Made by a program: the position numbers and the translations under genes. The notes under the pieces were generated by a model. That model ran no database searches and was not told the DNA's origin. It saw only the letters and a list, made by a program, of their open reading frames with translations. Below are positions 43,006 to 51,814 of a stretch of 64,000 nt of DNA, one piece after another. The stretch is from Ardenticatenaceae bacterium (GTDB lineage: Bacteria; Chloroflexota; Anaerolineae; Promineifilales; Promineifilaceae), in assembly GCA_020634315.1 (NCBI GenBank), contig JACKBV010000005.1, positions 62,001 to 126,000 on the forward strand. The letters run 5' to 3'. Numbering within the stretch: the stretch's first letter is position 1; each line of letters opens with the position of its first letter.

Positions 43006-44637
43006 ATGGACTTTCCCTATTTATCAATCATCGCACTTTCGCCAATAGCGGCTGCTGTCATCATTTTGATGATGCCGAAGGAGCGTGGAGAGAATTCGCG
43101 CATGTTGGCATTGGCGGCCATGATTCTTGGTCTGGTGTTGTCGTTGTATATGTACATCGCCTATAACCAGAATTTGCCTCCCGCAGATGCGCGTTGGGCA
43201 GACACTTTGATGTTTGTTGAGGAGCATGGCTGGATTTCTAGCATTGGTGTGAATTACATTCTTGGTATTGATGGCTTGAGCGCGACGCTGGTCTTGCTCA
43301 CGTCTATCGTTGGCCTGGGGGGCGTGCTCATCTCCTGGAGTATTGATGATCGCCCGCGTGAATTCTATGCCTTTTTCATGCTGTTGGTGGCGGGTGTGCA
43401 GGGTGTGTTTGTGGCGGTAGATGGCTTTTTGCTCTTCTTCTTCTACGAACTGGCTGTGCTGCCGATGTATATCATGATCGTCATCTGGGGTTGGAAGGAA
43501 CGGCGTGAATATGCGGCGATGAAGCTGACGCTCTATTTGTTGATCGGCAGTTTTATTTCGTTTATTGCTTTTCTGGTGTTGTATTTCAAATTACCGGAGC
43601 AGGGTTTGCCATTGACGTTTGATTTGCGGGTCTGGTCGGAAGCGCAGTTCCCGTTTGAGTTGCAAAAGATTTGGTATATGCCGTTGTTCCTGGGGTTTGC
43701 GGTGTTGGGCGGTTTGTGGCCGTTCCATAACTGGTCACCGGATGGTCATGTGGCTGCGCCAACGGCCGTTTCCATGATTCATGCTGGCGTCTTAATGAAA
43801 CTCGGTGCTTATGCCGCTATGCGCGTCGGTATCCAGATTTTGCCCGAAGGCACTGTCTATTGGATGCCCTTTATCATCTTGCTGACTTTGATAAACGTCG
43901 TGTACGGTTCTTTAATTGCCATGCGCCAGCGCGACATGAAATACTTGATTGGGTATTCCAGTGTTAGCCACATGGGATTGGTTTCTATGGGGTTTGCGGC
44001 CATGAACCTGACAGGGTTCACGGGTGCAGGCATTCAGATGGTCAGTCATGGGGTGATGACGGCGCTCTTCTTCTCTGTGGTCGGTATGATTTACGACCGC
44101 GCACACACTCGCGACATGGACAAACTAAGCGGTATGATGAAAGTGCTGCCCTGGCCGTCCGTTGCCTTTATCATCGGTGGTCTTGTCTCGATGGGTATGC
44201 CGGGCTTGTCTGGTTTTATTGCTGAGTTCCCCATTTTCCTTGGCGTGTGGAGCGGTGGCAGTATGAACCTCAGCGGCACGATTTTTGGCCTGAACCCGGC
44301 AAACTACTATCCAATCGTGGCGATTATTTCCTCGTTGGGTATTGTGATTACGGCCGCTTATGTGGTGCGAGCTATCGGTACGGTCTTTTTTGGCGAGTAT
44401 GATGGGCATAAGTGGCACGATATGCGCCCCATTTTGCCAATCGATAAATTTACATTGGTGATGTTTAGCGCCATTTTGATTTTAATTGGCGTTTTGCCTT
44501 CGGTCATTGCCCCAGTGATACAGTCTGGTATGACCCCTGTCGTTAATCGTCTTATTGAAGCGCAGCAAACGACCACCTTTATGGACACGGTTCAATCGGC
44601 TGCGACCCATCTCATTCATTGGTTGGGAGGTGCATAA
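43006..44637 (+). CDS. nuoM: NADH-quinone oxidoreductase subunit M, second diverged copy
   Basis: A second NuoM-type subunit of about 543 residues. It has the same architecture as the preceding gene: LFFFYELAVLPMYIMIVIWG with the pump Glu, LWPFHNWSPDGHVAAPTAVS with a His-rich variant (Trp-Ser replaces Trp-Leu), and IGYSSVSHMGLVSMG. The sequence is clearly diverged from the first NuoM, so this is an old paralogue and not a recent copy. ATG 43006 is preferred to the in-frame TTG 42994, which overlaps the first nuoM. A second NuoM adds a proton-channel module in so-called 2M complex I types. Confidence 0.93.
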   Translation: MDFPYLSIIALSPIAAAVIILMMPKERGENSRMLALAAMILGLVLSLYMYIAYNQNLPPADARWADTLMFVEEHGWISSIGVNYILGIDGLSATLVLLTSIVGLGGVLISWSIDDRPREFYAFFMLLVAGVQGVFVAVDGFLLFFFYELAVLPMYIMIVIWGWKERREYAAMKLTLYLLIGSFISFIAFLVLYFKLPEQGLPLTFDLRVWSEAQFPFELQKIWYMPLFLGFAVLGGLWPFHNWSPDGHVAAPTAVSMIHAGVLMKLGAYAAMRVGIQILPEGTVYWMPFIILLTLINVVYGSLIAMRQRDMKYLIGYSSVSHMGLVSMGFAAMNLTGFTGAGIQMVSHGVMTALFFSVVGMIYDRAHTRDMDKLSGMMKVLPWPSVAFIIGGLVSMGMPGLSGFIAEFPIFLGVWSGGSMNLSGTIFGLNPANYYPIVAIISSLGIVITAAYVVRAIGTVFFGEYDGHKWHDMRPILPIDKFTLVMFSAILILIGVLPSVIAPVIQSGMTPVVNRLIEAQQTTTFMDTVQSAATHLIHWLGGA

Positions 44638-46137
44638 GTGACCTCAGATATTACCCCATCATGGGTGCTGGCATTGCTGCCAGAAATTGGGTTAGTTGTA
44701 TTGCTGCTTGTTGTCCTGGCGTATGATCGGGGCTTGAAGCCGCCAGATCGGCGTAAGGTTGGGGTGGTGACAGCCTGGGGCGCATTCATTGTCCTGTTAT
44801 TGACGGTGGGACAATGGTTCGTGTTGGGCGAGCCTGATGCCAATGCTTCTTTATTGGGCAGCCTCTTTTGGGGCGGAATGATTCGGCATGATTTGGTGAC
44901 GTTGGTGTTTCGCATCATGTTTTTGATGGCCTTGATGCTAACCAGCCTGATCTCGTTGGATGTGAAGCCGCTGCAAAAGGGTGAATATTATGCCTTGCTG
45001 ATTACAGCTACGATTGGCTTTGGTATGATGGCGGCGGCGACCGATTTGATGATGCTCTATGTCGCGCTAGAGACGGCGAGTATTTCATCTTATGTTTTAG
45101 CTGGTTTCATGACGACAAACAGCCGTTCGGCAGAAGCTGGTATGAAATATTTTGTTTATGGCGCTTTTGCGACCGGTGTGATGTTATACGGCATGAGCTT
45201 GCTGTATGGCATTACCGGACAGACGAATTATTTCGGCATTACCAACTTTTTGGCGGCGGCTGGCCCGGCACCAACAGAGGCGCAGGCGGTGTTTTTGCTG
45301 TCAGCGGTGATGATTGTGGTTGGGTTTGGCTTTAAGATTTCGGCCGTGCCGTTTCATTTTTGGACGCCTGATGTCTATGAAGGGTCGCCCACGCCATTTA
45401 CGGCGTTTGTCTCTACAGCTTCAAAGGCGGCCGGTTTTGCTGTTCTCTTGCGGTTGTTTCAGTCCGGTGTGCTGGGCGAACCGACGCAGGGCAGCGGTTG
45501 GTGGGCCATGCTGGTAGCGATGGCAATCGTGACCATGACCCTGGGCAATTTTGCCGCCATTTTCCAGAACAACATCAAGCGGATGCTGGCGTACTCTAGT
45601 ATCGCGCAGGCTGGATATGCGTTAGTTGGCCTGGTTTCGTTGTCACAGGATGGCTCTGGCGCAACCATGTATTACTTGCTCATGTATATTTTTACCAATA
45701 TCGCGGCTTTCGGCGGCGTAGTCATGGTGAGTAATTTGACCGGATCGGAGAAGCTGGAAGATTTCAACGGATTAAGTCGTCGTTCTCCTTATCTGGCATT
45801 GGTCATGCTTTTTGCTATTTTGTCGTTGGGGGGCATTCCGCCAACGGCTGGTTTTATTGGCAAGTTTTTCCTGTTTAAAGCGGCCGTTGATTCCGGGTTG
45901 TGGTGGTTGGCGTTGTTTGGCATTTTGAATGCGTTTGTGGCGCTTTACTATTACTTGTCGGTGGTTAAGTACATGTATCTGTACCGCTCTGACCAGGAAG
46001 ATGTGGCAATTCCGGTGTCGCGTGGTGCGCAAATTGGGTTAGCTCTGGCAACGGCCGTTGTGATTTTGTTGGGTGTTTTGCCGGAGCCGATGTTTGAGTT
46101 AACGCGACAAGCGGCGGCATTCTTGTTTGCAGGTTAA
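44638..46137 (+). CDS. nuoN: NADH-quinone oxidoreductase subunit N
   Basis: An antiporter-like subunit, 499 residues with about 14 helices. LMMLYVALETASISSYVLAGF, KISAVPFHFWTPDVYEGSPTP and MLAYSSIAQAGYALVGL are the conserved helices bearing the pump Glu and Lys. GTG start after GGGAGG. It is last gene of the nuo run; the atp operon has its own promoter downstream. Confidence 0.95.
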   Translation: MTSDITPSWVLALLPEIGLVVLLLVVLAYDRGLKPPDRRKVGVVTAWGAFIVLLLTVGQWFVLGEPDANASLLGSLFWGGMIRHDLVTLVFRIMFLMALMLTSLISLDVKPLQKGEYYALLITATIGFGMMAAATDLMMLYVALETASISSYVLAGFMTTNSRSAEAGMKYFVYGAFATGVMLYGMSLLYGITGQTNYFGITNFLAAAGPAPTEAQAVFLLSAVMIVVGFGFKISAVPFHFWTPDVYEGSPTPFTAFVSTASKAAGFAVLLRLFQSGVLGEPTQGSGWWAMLVAMAIVTMTLGNFAAIFQNNIKRMLAYSSIAQAGYALVGLVSLSQDGSGATMYYLLMYIFTNIAAFGGVVMVSNLTGSEKLEDFNGLSRRSPYLALVMLFAILSLGGIPPTAGFIGKFFLFKAAVDSGLWWLALFGILNAFVALYYYLSVVKYMYLYRSDQEDVAIPVSRGAQIGLALATAVVILLGVLPEPMFELTRQAAAFLFAG

Positions 46138-46153
46138 CAATAATTGACAATAA

Positions 46154-46181
46154 TTGTCGAAGATATTGTTTGTGATATAAT
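46154..46181 (+). promoter_or_regulatory. Promoter of the Fo operon, with overlapping palindrome
   Basis: TTGTCG (46154-46159), 16-base spacer, consensus TATAAT (46176-46181). GACAATAATTGTC (46146-46158) is a 6-bp-arm palindrome next to the -35 box, and ACAATAATTG is repeated twice in tandem just upstream. Confidence 0.65.
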
Positions 46182-46211
46182 GCGCAAAATCCGCGCCTTA
46201 AAAAGAGAGCT

Positions 46212-46511
46212 GTGTCTCAAAATTCACAAGTAAACCAAACAGCAGTATTGGCCGGCATGGTTGGTCAGGTAGGTTGTGTGACCGGCCTGGTGGCTATTGT
46301 GATCATTGCCTTGGCGTTTGGCCTGGGGCGTTTTCTTGACACTCAGTTTGATGTCAAGGGCATTTTCACGGTTCTATTGTTGGTGGCAAGTTTTCCAGTC
46401 ACGTTGTATGTGATGGTGAGAATTAGCCTACAGATGGTGGAGCGCGCGCAAAATCGTGTGCACCAACTGAATCAACAACACCAGCAAGAAGCAAATCAAC
46501 AAGAGGAATAG
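46212..46511 (+). CDS. AtpI/AtpZ-like ATP synthase assembly protein
   Basis: 99 residues with two transmembrane helices (about 20-40, LVAIVIIALAFGLGRFL, and 47-68, FTVLLLVASFPVTLYVMV) and a Gln-rich C-terminus. A short hydrophobic protein at the head of an Fo operon is normally the AtpI/AtpZ type, which helps c-ring assembly or Mg transport. GTG start after AAAAGAGAG. Family assignment rests mainly on position and topology. Confidence 0.75.
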   Translation: MSQNSQVNQTAVLAGMVGQVGCVTGLVAIVIIALAFGLGRFLDTQFDVKGIFTVLLLVASFPVTLYVMVRISLQMVERAQNRVHQLNQQHQQEANQQEE

Positions 46512-46538
46512 AGTTTAATAGAGGTAAATAGGCAGATT

Positions 46539-47729
46539 ATGAAGAAACGATATGTCATACTCTTGGCTGTGTTGCTGATGATCGTTTTCGGCTCATTTGT
46601 CCAGTATACAAAACCGGTACGGCCGTTTATCCAGTTACCGGGCGAGACCTATCCAGGTTCAGCCAATTGGCCGATTATCGGGCCAATTTTTGGCGGACTG
46701 ACCAATACTTTTATGTCTTCGTTGGTCGCCTGGATTGTCGTTTTGGTGCTGGCTGTGAGCTTGAAAGCACGTTCGCGTACAGCCGATGAAGTTCCCACCG
46801 GCTTTTACAACTTCTTTGAGATGATCATAGAAGTGGCATACAACTTTGCCAAGAACATTGCCGGCTCCAAAGTAAAGGATTTCTTTCCTTTCTTTATGAC
46901 CTTCTTGCTCTACATTCTGGTGACAAACTGGATGGGGCTGATTCCTGGCTGGGATAGCATTGGCTTATGGGAAAATAAGCCGCATTTTGCTGCCGAAAAG
47001 GAAATCACACTCATTGAGTCGGAACTGGAAACGGCGCATTTGGAAGGCGAAGAAGAACTGGAGGCTTATGTCAGCACCTTAGAAGCACGCTTTGGCTTTG
47101 ACGTTGAAGTGCATGACGGTCATCTGACTGAAGCCACCGAAGAAGAAATCTTGCACGAACTCGAACACGAGTTTGATGAGCAAAACCTGGGTGATTTGAA
47201 ACAAGGTTTGCTCTTGATTCGTGCAACAGAAGAGACCAATGAAGCGGGCGAAAAGGTTAAACCGGATGACGCTGATTGGACGATTGTTCCCTTACTGCGT
47301 CCTGGGGCAACTGATTTGAATTACACGCTGGCCTTTGCCATTATCGCCATGACAATGGTGCAATTTTATGGCATCAAGTATTTGGGTGCGCGTGGATATT
47401 TCGCCAAATTCTTCCCCTTCATTGCCAAAGATTATGGTAAGCAGGTAGCGAAGAACCCGATTAAGGCGATTGATCCGGCCGTTGGTTTGCTGGAGTTAAT
47501 CAGCGAGATTTCTAAAATTATCTCGTTTGCTTTTCGTCTTCTCGGTAATATCTTTGCCGGTATGGTTCTCTTGTTCGTGATGGCATTCCTTGTCCCGGCG
47601 GCAAACATTGTCTTTTTCGGGCTGGAATTCTTTGTTGGGTTAATTCAAGCGCTGGTGTTTGCTTTACTGATGCTCATTTTCATGGTGAGCGCAACAGAAG
47701 GGCATCACGGCGAAGAAGAACATCATTAA
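46539..47729 (+). CDS. atpB: F-type ATP synthase subunit a with an acidic extracytoplasmic insertion
   Basis: The stator a subunit that forms the proton half-channels with the c ring. The essential Arg is in FAFRLLGNIFAGMVLL (about 330). 396 residues is much longer than most forms. The extra length is an insertion of roughly 100 residues (about 150-255) after GLIPGWDSIGLWEN. It is very acidic (Glu-rich, ELETAHLEGEEELEAY, EEEILHELEHEFDEQ) and likely helical. By homology to E. coli it lies outside the cytoplasm. C-terminus is His/Glu-rich (EGHHGEEEHH). AGAGG lies upstream. Confidence 0.93.
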   Translation: MKKRYVILLAVLLMIVFGSFVQYTKPVRPFIQLPGETYPGSANWPIIGPIFGGLTNTFMSSLVAWIVVLVLAVSLKARSRTADEVPTGFYNFFEMIIEVAYNFAKNIAGSKVKDFFPFFMTFLLYILVTNWMGLIPGWDSIGLWENKPHFAAEKEITLIESELETAHLEGEEELEAYVSTLEARFGFDVEVHDGHLTEATEEEILHELEHEFDEQNLGDLKQGLLLIRATEETNEAGEKVKPDDADWTIVPLLRPGATDLNYTLAFAIIAMTMVQFYGIKYLGARGYFAKFFPFIAKDYGKQVAKNPIKAIDPAVGLLELISEISKIISFAFRLLGNIFAGMVLLFVMAFLVPAANIVFFGLEFFVGLIQALVFALLMLIFMVSATEGHHGEEEHH

Positions 47730-47837
47730 TCAGTACAGTGTTACAGGTAGGTCTGGCAGATTAGCTGGCTACTTGTGATGGTTCGCTTTAATAACGAAAT
47801 CACATTCAGCAAAATTTCAATCGGAGGATTTAGCATT

Positions 47838-48086
47838 ATGGATCAAGCAGCTGCTGCAGCTTTGGCACAAGGTTTGAAGGCAATTGGCGCAGGTTTAGCG
47901 ATGTTAGGGGCTATCGGCGCTGGTGCTGGTATCGGTATTTTGGTTGGTGGGGCTGTACAAGGTATCGCCCGTAACCCAGATGCCAGTGGTAACATTCAAA
48001 CGAACATGATTTTGGGTATTGCATTCGCGGAAGCGGTGGCTATCTACGCCCTCGTGGTGGCCTTAATTATTTTGTTCGTGTTCTAA
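47838..48086 (+). CDS. atpE: F-type ATP synthase subunit c
   Basis: 82 residues: two helices with a polar loop ARNPDASGNIQ. The ion-binding Glu is in IAFAEAVAIYALVV; the residues after Glu (Ala-Val-Ala) do not show the Na+ motif, so proton coupling is likely. ATG 47838 with CGGAGGA upstream is preferred over an in-frame upstream start at 47775. A Gly-rich helix 1 (GAIGAGAGIGILVGG) supports the ring-packing motif. Confidence 0.96.
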   Translation: MDQAAAAALAQGLKAIGAGLAMLGAIGAGAGIGILVGGAVQGIARNPDASGNIQTNMILGIAFAEAVAIYALVVALIILFVF

Positions 48087-48135
48087 AATCAGGTATAGAG
48101 ATTTCAGGAACGATTAGGCACATAGGGGTAAAAGT

Positions 48136-48840
48136 ATGGAAGCATTAGGCATTAATCTTGGTTACCTGATCATGCAGGTTCTGGGCATTACGATTCTGCT
48201 GCTGCTGTTGAAGGGTCTGCTCTATGGCCCGATGCTGCGTGTTTTAGACGAACGCCAGGCAAAAATTGCTAAGGGTTTGGAAGATCAGCGGCAGGCAGCG
48301 ATTGCGCGGGACAATGCGGATGCGGATGCCAAGAAGATTTTGGATTCGGCACGCCAGGAAGCAGCTAAAATCCGTCAGGATGCGGCTGCGCAAGGTGATG
48401 AGACGCGTAAAAGCATTGTCGCCCAGGCAGAAGAGGAAGCGAAGAAAATTAAGGCTGACGCCGCTGTGGAAGCTGAGCAAGAGCGCGATCGGATTTTGGC
48501 TGATTTGCGCAGTCAGGTGGCAGCGATTGCTGTGGCCGCAGCCAATAAGCTGGTTGGCGCATCATTGGATGATGCACGTCAACGTCAGTTGATTGCTGAT
48601 TTCTTTGCCAAAGTACCTGCTTCTGTGGCGCAAATGAGCGGGGAAAGTGCTGTGGTAACGAGCGCTTTGCCTTTGACGGAAGCAGAACAGGGGAGTGTTA
48701 AGCAGGCCTTGAAGGCGCAATCTGTGTCTTTCCGTGTTGATCCCAGTATTCTGGGTGGCCTGATTGTGCGCATTGGCGACCGCGTGGTGGATGACAGCGT
48801 GGCTAGCCGTATGGGCGCACTGCGCGACTCTTTGAATTAA
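48136..48840 (+). CDS. atpF: ATP synthase subunit b fused to C-terminal delta (OSCP) segment
   Basis: 234 residues. Residues 1-30 form the membrane helix, 35-160 a long charged coiled coil (AKKILDSARQEAAKIRQDAA, EEAKKIKADAAVEAEQERD) typical of b. From about 165 the sequence becomes ESAVVTSALPLTEAEQGSV...SFRVDPSILGGLIVRIGDRVVDDSVASRM, the C-terminal domain of the delta/OSCP subunit. The usual N-terminal helical domain of delta, which caps alpha, is absent, so this is a shortened b-delta fusion. It is the last gene before a terminator. Confidence 0.9.
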   Translation: MEALGINLGYLIMQVLGITILLLLLKGLLYGPMLRVLDERQAKIAKGLEDQRQAAIARDNADADAKKILDSARQEAAKIRQDAAAQGDETRKSIVAQAEEEAKKIKADAAVEAEQERDRILADLRSQVAAIAVAAANKLVGASLDDARQRQLIADFFAKVPASVAQMSGESAVVTSALPLTEAEQGSVKQALKAQSVSFRVDPSILGGLIVRIGDRVVDDSVASRMGALRDSLN

Positions 48841-48873
48841 CTGATAACTGTCTCGTTAAATTGAGGAGAAGAG

Positions 48874-48914
48874 AACGGCCGTTTCTGCTGTGCTTTGTGG
48901 CGGAAACGGCCGTT
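48874..48914 (+). terminator. Terminator of the Fo operon, made from two HIP copies
   Basis: AACGGCCGTTTC (48874-48885) and GAAACGGCCGTT (48903-48914) pair perfectly, extended by a further GC, with a loop of about 15 bases. It ends the transcript after the b-delta gene. A T tract (TTTT) follows, though short. Confidence 0.75.
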
Positions 48915-48928
48915 TTGCGTATCAATAA

Positions 48929-49612
48929 CTAACTTGTCTTAACCGGCATGTACTGCATGAGTTTCGATGCCAGATTCGACAACGGCAAACTTTGCAGCCA
49001 CACTTTGCCGGGGCCGGTCAATGTTGCCAGGAACAAACCCTCTCCGCCAAACAATATATTTTTCACACCCTTGACGCGAGTGATGTCATAATTGATGGAC
49101 GGCTCATACATTGCCAGGTGGCCGGGATCCACTTGCATGGTTTCGCCTGCTTGCAATGTATATTCGCGAACTTCACCGGCGATTTCGACCCAGGCAATGC
49201 CCGGCCCGGTCAATTTCTGCAAAATGAAGCCTTCACCGCCAAACAACCCTGCGCCTAACTTTTTGCGGAAGTGAATTTCCAGCGCCACAGAATCTTCGGC
49301 AACCATGAAAGCATCCTTCTGACAAATGCGGCTTTCGTTTGGGCCAAGTTCGATGGGGATGATGGAACCGGGGGCTTCTGGTGTAAAGGTGATCATCGCG
49401 TTGCCATCTTTGCAGGCATAGGTGGTGAGGAAAAGTGATTCTCCGGAGAGCGAACGGGCCAATCCTTTTAACAGACCGCCGCGCGTGTTGGTTTCCATTT
49501 GCACATTGCCGCGCATCCAGGCCATGCCCCCAGATTCGGTGAAAACACTTTCACCGCTGCTGAGGAAGATGTCCAGGGTTTGCATGGTTGTCCCTTTAAT
49601 TTCATACTGCAT
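48929..49612 (-). CDS. AIM24 family protein
   Basis: 227 residues of the AIM24/TIGR00266 family: a duplicated beta-sandwich of unknown activity, with mitochondrial relatives linked to inner membrane organisation. GESVFTESGGMAWMRG, LFGGEGFILQKLTGPG and LFGGEGLFLATLTGPG show the internal repeat. AGGAGG lies just before ATG (cctcctt on the + strand at 49621). Divergent from the phosphodiesterase gene with shared 160 bp. Confidence 0.92.
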   Translation of the reverse strand: MQYEIKGTTMQTLDIFLSSGESVFTESGGMAWMRGNVQMETNTRGGLLKGLARSLSGESLFLTTYACKDGNAMITFTPEAPGSIIPIELGPNESRICQKDAFMVAEDSVALEIHFRKKLGAGLFGGEGFILQKLTGPGIAWVEIAGEVREYTLQAGETMQVDPGHLAMYEPSINYDITRVKGVKNILFGGEGLFLATLTGPGKVWLQSLPLSNLASKLMQYMPVKTS

Positions 49613-49718
49613 GTGATAAACCTCCTTCTGGTTTAACTAAAGGCTGCCAGCCTGCTTGGTTGACGAATGGCTGACAATCAGACAAACTAAAGGGCTTGTT
49701 GTCGAGGTAAGCGTTTGT

Positions 49719-49746
49719 TTGTCTAGATAATAAGTGTAATTATAAC
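49719..49746 (+). promoter_or_regulatory. Promoter of the phosphodiesterase gene
   Basis: TTGTCT (49719-49724), 16-base spacer, TATAAC (49741-49746). ATG follows 26 bases further. Confidence 0.6.
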
Positions 49747-49772
49747 GCATTGGTAAGGCAGGAATACACGAG

Positions 49773-51011
49773 ATGAACAATTTACCGGATGAGTTTTTCC
49801 CCCCAAATTATGTGGATGGTTCAATTGCAAATGTACCGGCGACGATTGCGTCGCTGTTGAATGTGCCATTTGTCGGGCTGCCGCCGCTGCGCGGTGATTT
49901 GTGGCAGCCGCTTGCTGGCGATGTGCGGCGGGTTGTGTTGTTGATCATTGATTCGTTGGGCTGGCAAATGGTGGAAAAGGAACGGCCGTTATTTGACGAG
50001 TTGATGCGTGGCGAAACGGCCGTTTTACATCCCATCACTTCCATTTTCCCCTCAACAACAGTGGCTGCGCTCAGCAGCTTTTGGACGGGTGTGGGGCCAG
50101 CGCAGCATGGCCTTGCCGGTCTGCGCCTGCTTATTCCCGAATATGGGACTGTTACCCAATTTATTAACTTCACCCCTGACTTTGGCAGTTACCCCAACGC
50201 GTTGGTCGGCGCAGGCATGAAGCCTGAAGAATTTTTGGATGCGCCTGGTGTGGCCGAGCAATTACAGGCTGCCAATATGCCTACTTACCGTTTCAAAGGG
50301 TACCAACTTGTCGCGTCTGCTTTGAGTAAAATGCATGGGCGTGGCGTTAAAGAAACGTTTGCCACGATTACGACAGCAGACATGTTTGTCCAGATGCGCA
50401 ATCTTCTGGAAGAGAAGGCTGGCGAGTCGATGTATATGGCCGCTTATTGGCCGACGATAGATACGATGATGCACCGCTATGGCTGGAATCATCCCGCTGT
50501 TGCTGTTGAGCTGCAAACTATTTTCCGCCAGCTTAAGGAGCAGTTGTTGCAGCCGCTTAGTGAGGCGGCTCGTGCCGGGACAGTCTTTTTGCTGGCGGCG
50601 GATCATGGGCAAATTATTTGCCCGCCTGCACATTATGTTCATTATGATGATCATCCGCAGTTGGCTGAAATGCTGCTCATTCGCCCAACGGGAGAACCGC
50701 GCCTGCCTTATTTTCATGCGCGGCAAGGGCGGCAGCAGGATGTGCTGCATTATTTACAAGATCATTTTGCGGAGACGATGTTGGCGTTGACTGGTGAGGA
50801 AGCGTTGGCCGCTGGTTTACTTGGCCCGCAACCGCACAGTTCGGAAACGGCCGTTCGCGTGGGCGATGTTGTTGGCCTGATGCGTCACGACTATGCTTTT
50901 GTGACAGCCCAAGACCTGGAATATGCCGATCGTTTATATGGACGGCATGGCGGCATGACCCGACTGGAAATGCAAGTGCCTTTCTTAGGTATGCGACTGG
51001 ATCGGCAATAG
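49773..51011 (+). CDS. Alkaline-phosphatase-superfamily phosphodiesterase
   Basis: 412 residues of the nucleotide pyrophosphatase/phosphodiesterase branch. Metal site 1 and the nucleophile region are VVLLIIDSLGWQMV and IFPSTTVAALSSFWTG (Thr). YWPTIDTMMHRYGW and AADHGQII supply later Asp and His ligands, and GRHGGMTRLEMQVPF the last His. No signal peptide is seen, so it is probably cytosolic. It starts a three-gene unit with a CDP-alcohol phosphatidyltransferase and Lgt on the same strand, though 173 bp separate it from the next. Substrate unknown, perhaps a phosphodiester of lipid metabolism. Confidence 0.85.
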   Translation: MNNLPDEFFPPNYVDGSIANVPATIASLLNVPFVGLPPLRGDLWQPLAGDVRRVVLLIIDSLGWQMVEKERPLFDELMRGETAVLHPITSIFPSTTVAALSSFWTGVGPAQHGLAGLRLLIPEYGTVTQFINFTPDFGSYPNALVGAGMKPEEFLDAPGVAEQLQAANMPTYRFKGYQLVASALSKMHGRGVKETFATITTADMFVQMRNLLEEKAGESMYMAAYWPTIDTMMHRYGWNHPAVAVELQTIFRQLKEQLLQPLSEAARAGTVFLLAADHGQIICPPAHYVHYDDHPQLAEMLLIRPTGEPRLPYFHARQGRQQDVLHYLQDHFAETMLALTGEEALAAGLLGPQPHSSETAVRVGDVVGLMRHDYAFVTAQDLEYADRLYGRHGGMTRLEMQVPFLGMRLDRQ

Positions 51012-51184
51012 CCTGGCTTGTGCTGGGGCATGGAGCGTTGTGCAACATTGTGTTCATCTGCTGTTGAAGGGTATCATTGGAATTGTAGGAGTTAAAGCAG
51101 GGGGCGCTTGACAGTTCCATACCCTTTCGGTAGCATCGCATTCCATCAAGTCTGGCTCTGTTTGCACAAGCTGGTAGGAATTTT

Positions 51185-51814
51185 ATGAATCCAATACAAA
51201 CAAAATCCATGGAAAAAATGACCCTGACCGATATGCTGCGTGTGCGCACGCGCTTCATTATTGACCCGATTGTGACGTTTCTGGCGCGTTATCGCCTTTC
51301 ACCGGATGTTTTAACGGTGGTGGGCATGTTGTCTCACTTTTTGTTCGCCTGGCTTATTGCTTTGGGGCAGTTTCAGTGGGCGGCCGTTGCCATTACCATC
51401 ATTTCGCCGCTCGATGCGTTGGATGGAGCGTTGGCACGCAAGTTGGGGCGAAAGCAGGGAGGATTTGGTGCCTTCCTTGATTCGACGTTAGACCGCCTGG
51501 CTGAAATTATTCTTTTTGCCGGGTTTATCTGGTATTACATGCAGCACGGCGATACGTTTATGCTGGCGCTGTCGTACCTTACCGTGACCGGTTCTATCAT
51601 GGTTAGCTACACACGTGCCCGCGCCGAGGCGTTGGGATTGTCGGCAAAAGTGGGGATTTTGAGTCGGGTGGAGCGATATGTTGTTCTCACGACCTTCTTG
51701 GTGTTGAATATTCCGCATGTGGCGCTGATCATCATGGCCGTTTTGACGTATGTAACTGTGTGCCAACGTATGTTCTTTGTCTGGCAGCAGTCGATGCAGG
51801 TTGACGATGAGTGA
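51185..51814 (+). CDS. CDP-alcohol phosphatidyltransferase
   Basis: 209 residues with about six helices. The catalytic signature D-x2-DG-x2-AR-x-G-x3-D-x3-D is spread over PLDALDGALARKLGRK and GAFLDSTLDRLAE. It joins a CDP-diacylglycerol-type lipid and an alcohol headgroup (glycerol-phosphate, inositol-phosphate or similar), and the acceptor cannot be read from sequence. It overlaps the start of the Lgt homologue by 8 bases, so the two are translationally coupled. Confidence 0.92.
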   Translation: MNPIQTKSMEKMTLTDMLRVRTRFIIDPIVTFLARYRLSPDVLTVVGMLSHFLFAWLIALGQFQWAAVAITIISPLDALDGALARKLGRKQGGFGAFLDSTLDRLAEIILFAGFIWYYMQHGDTFMLALSYLTVTGSIMVSYTRARAEALGLSAKVGILSRVERYVVLTTFLVLNIPHVALIIMAVLTYVTVCQRMFFVWQQSMQVDDE

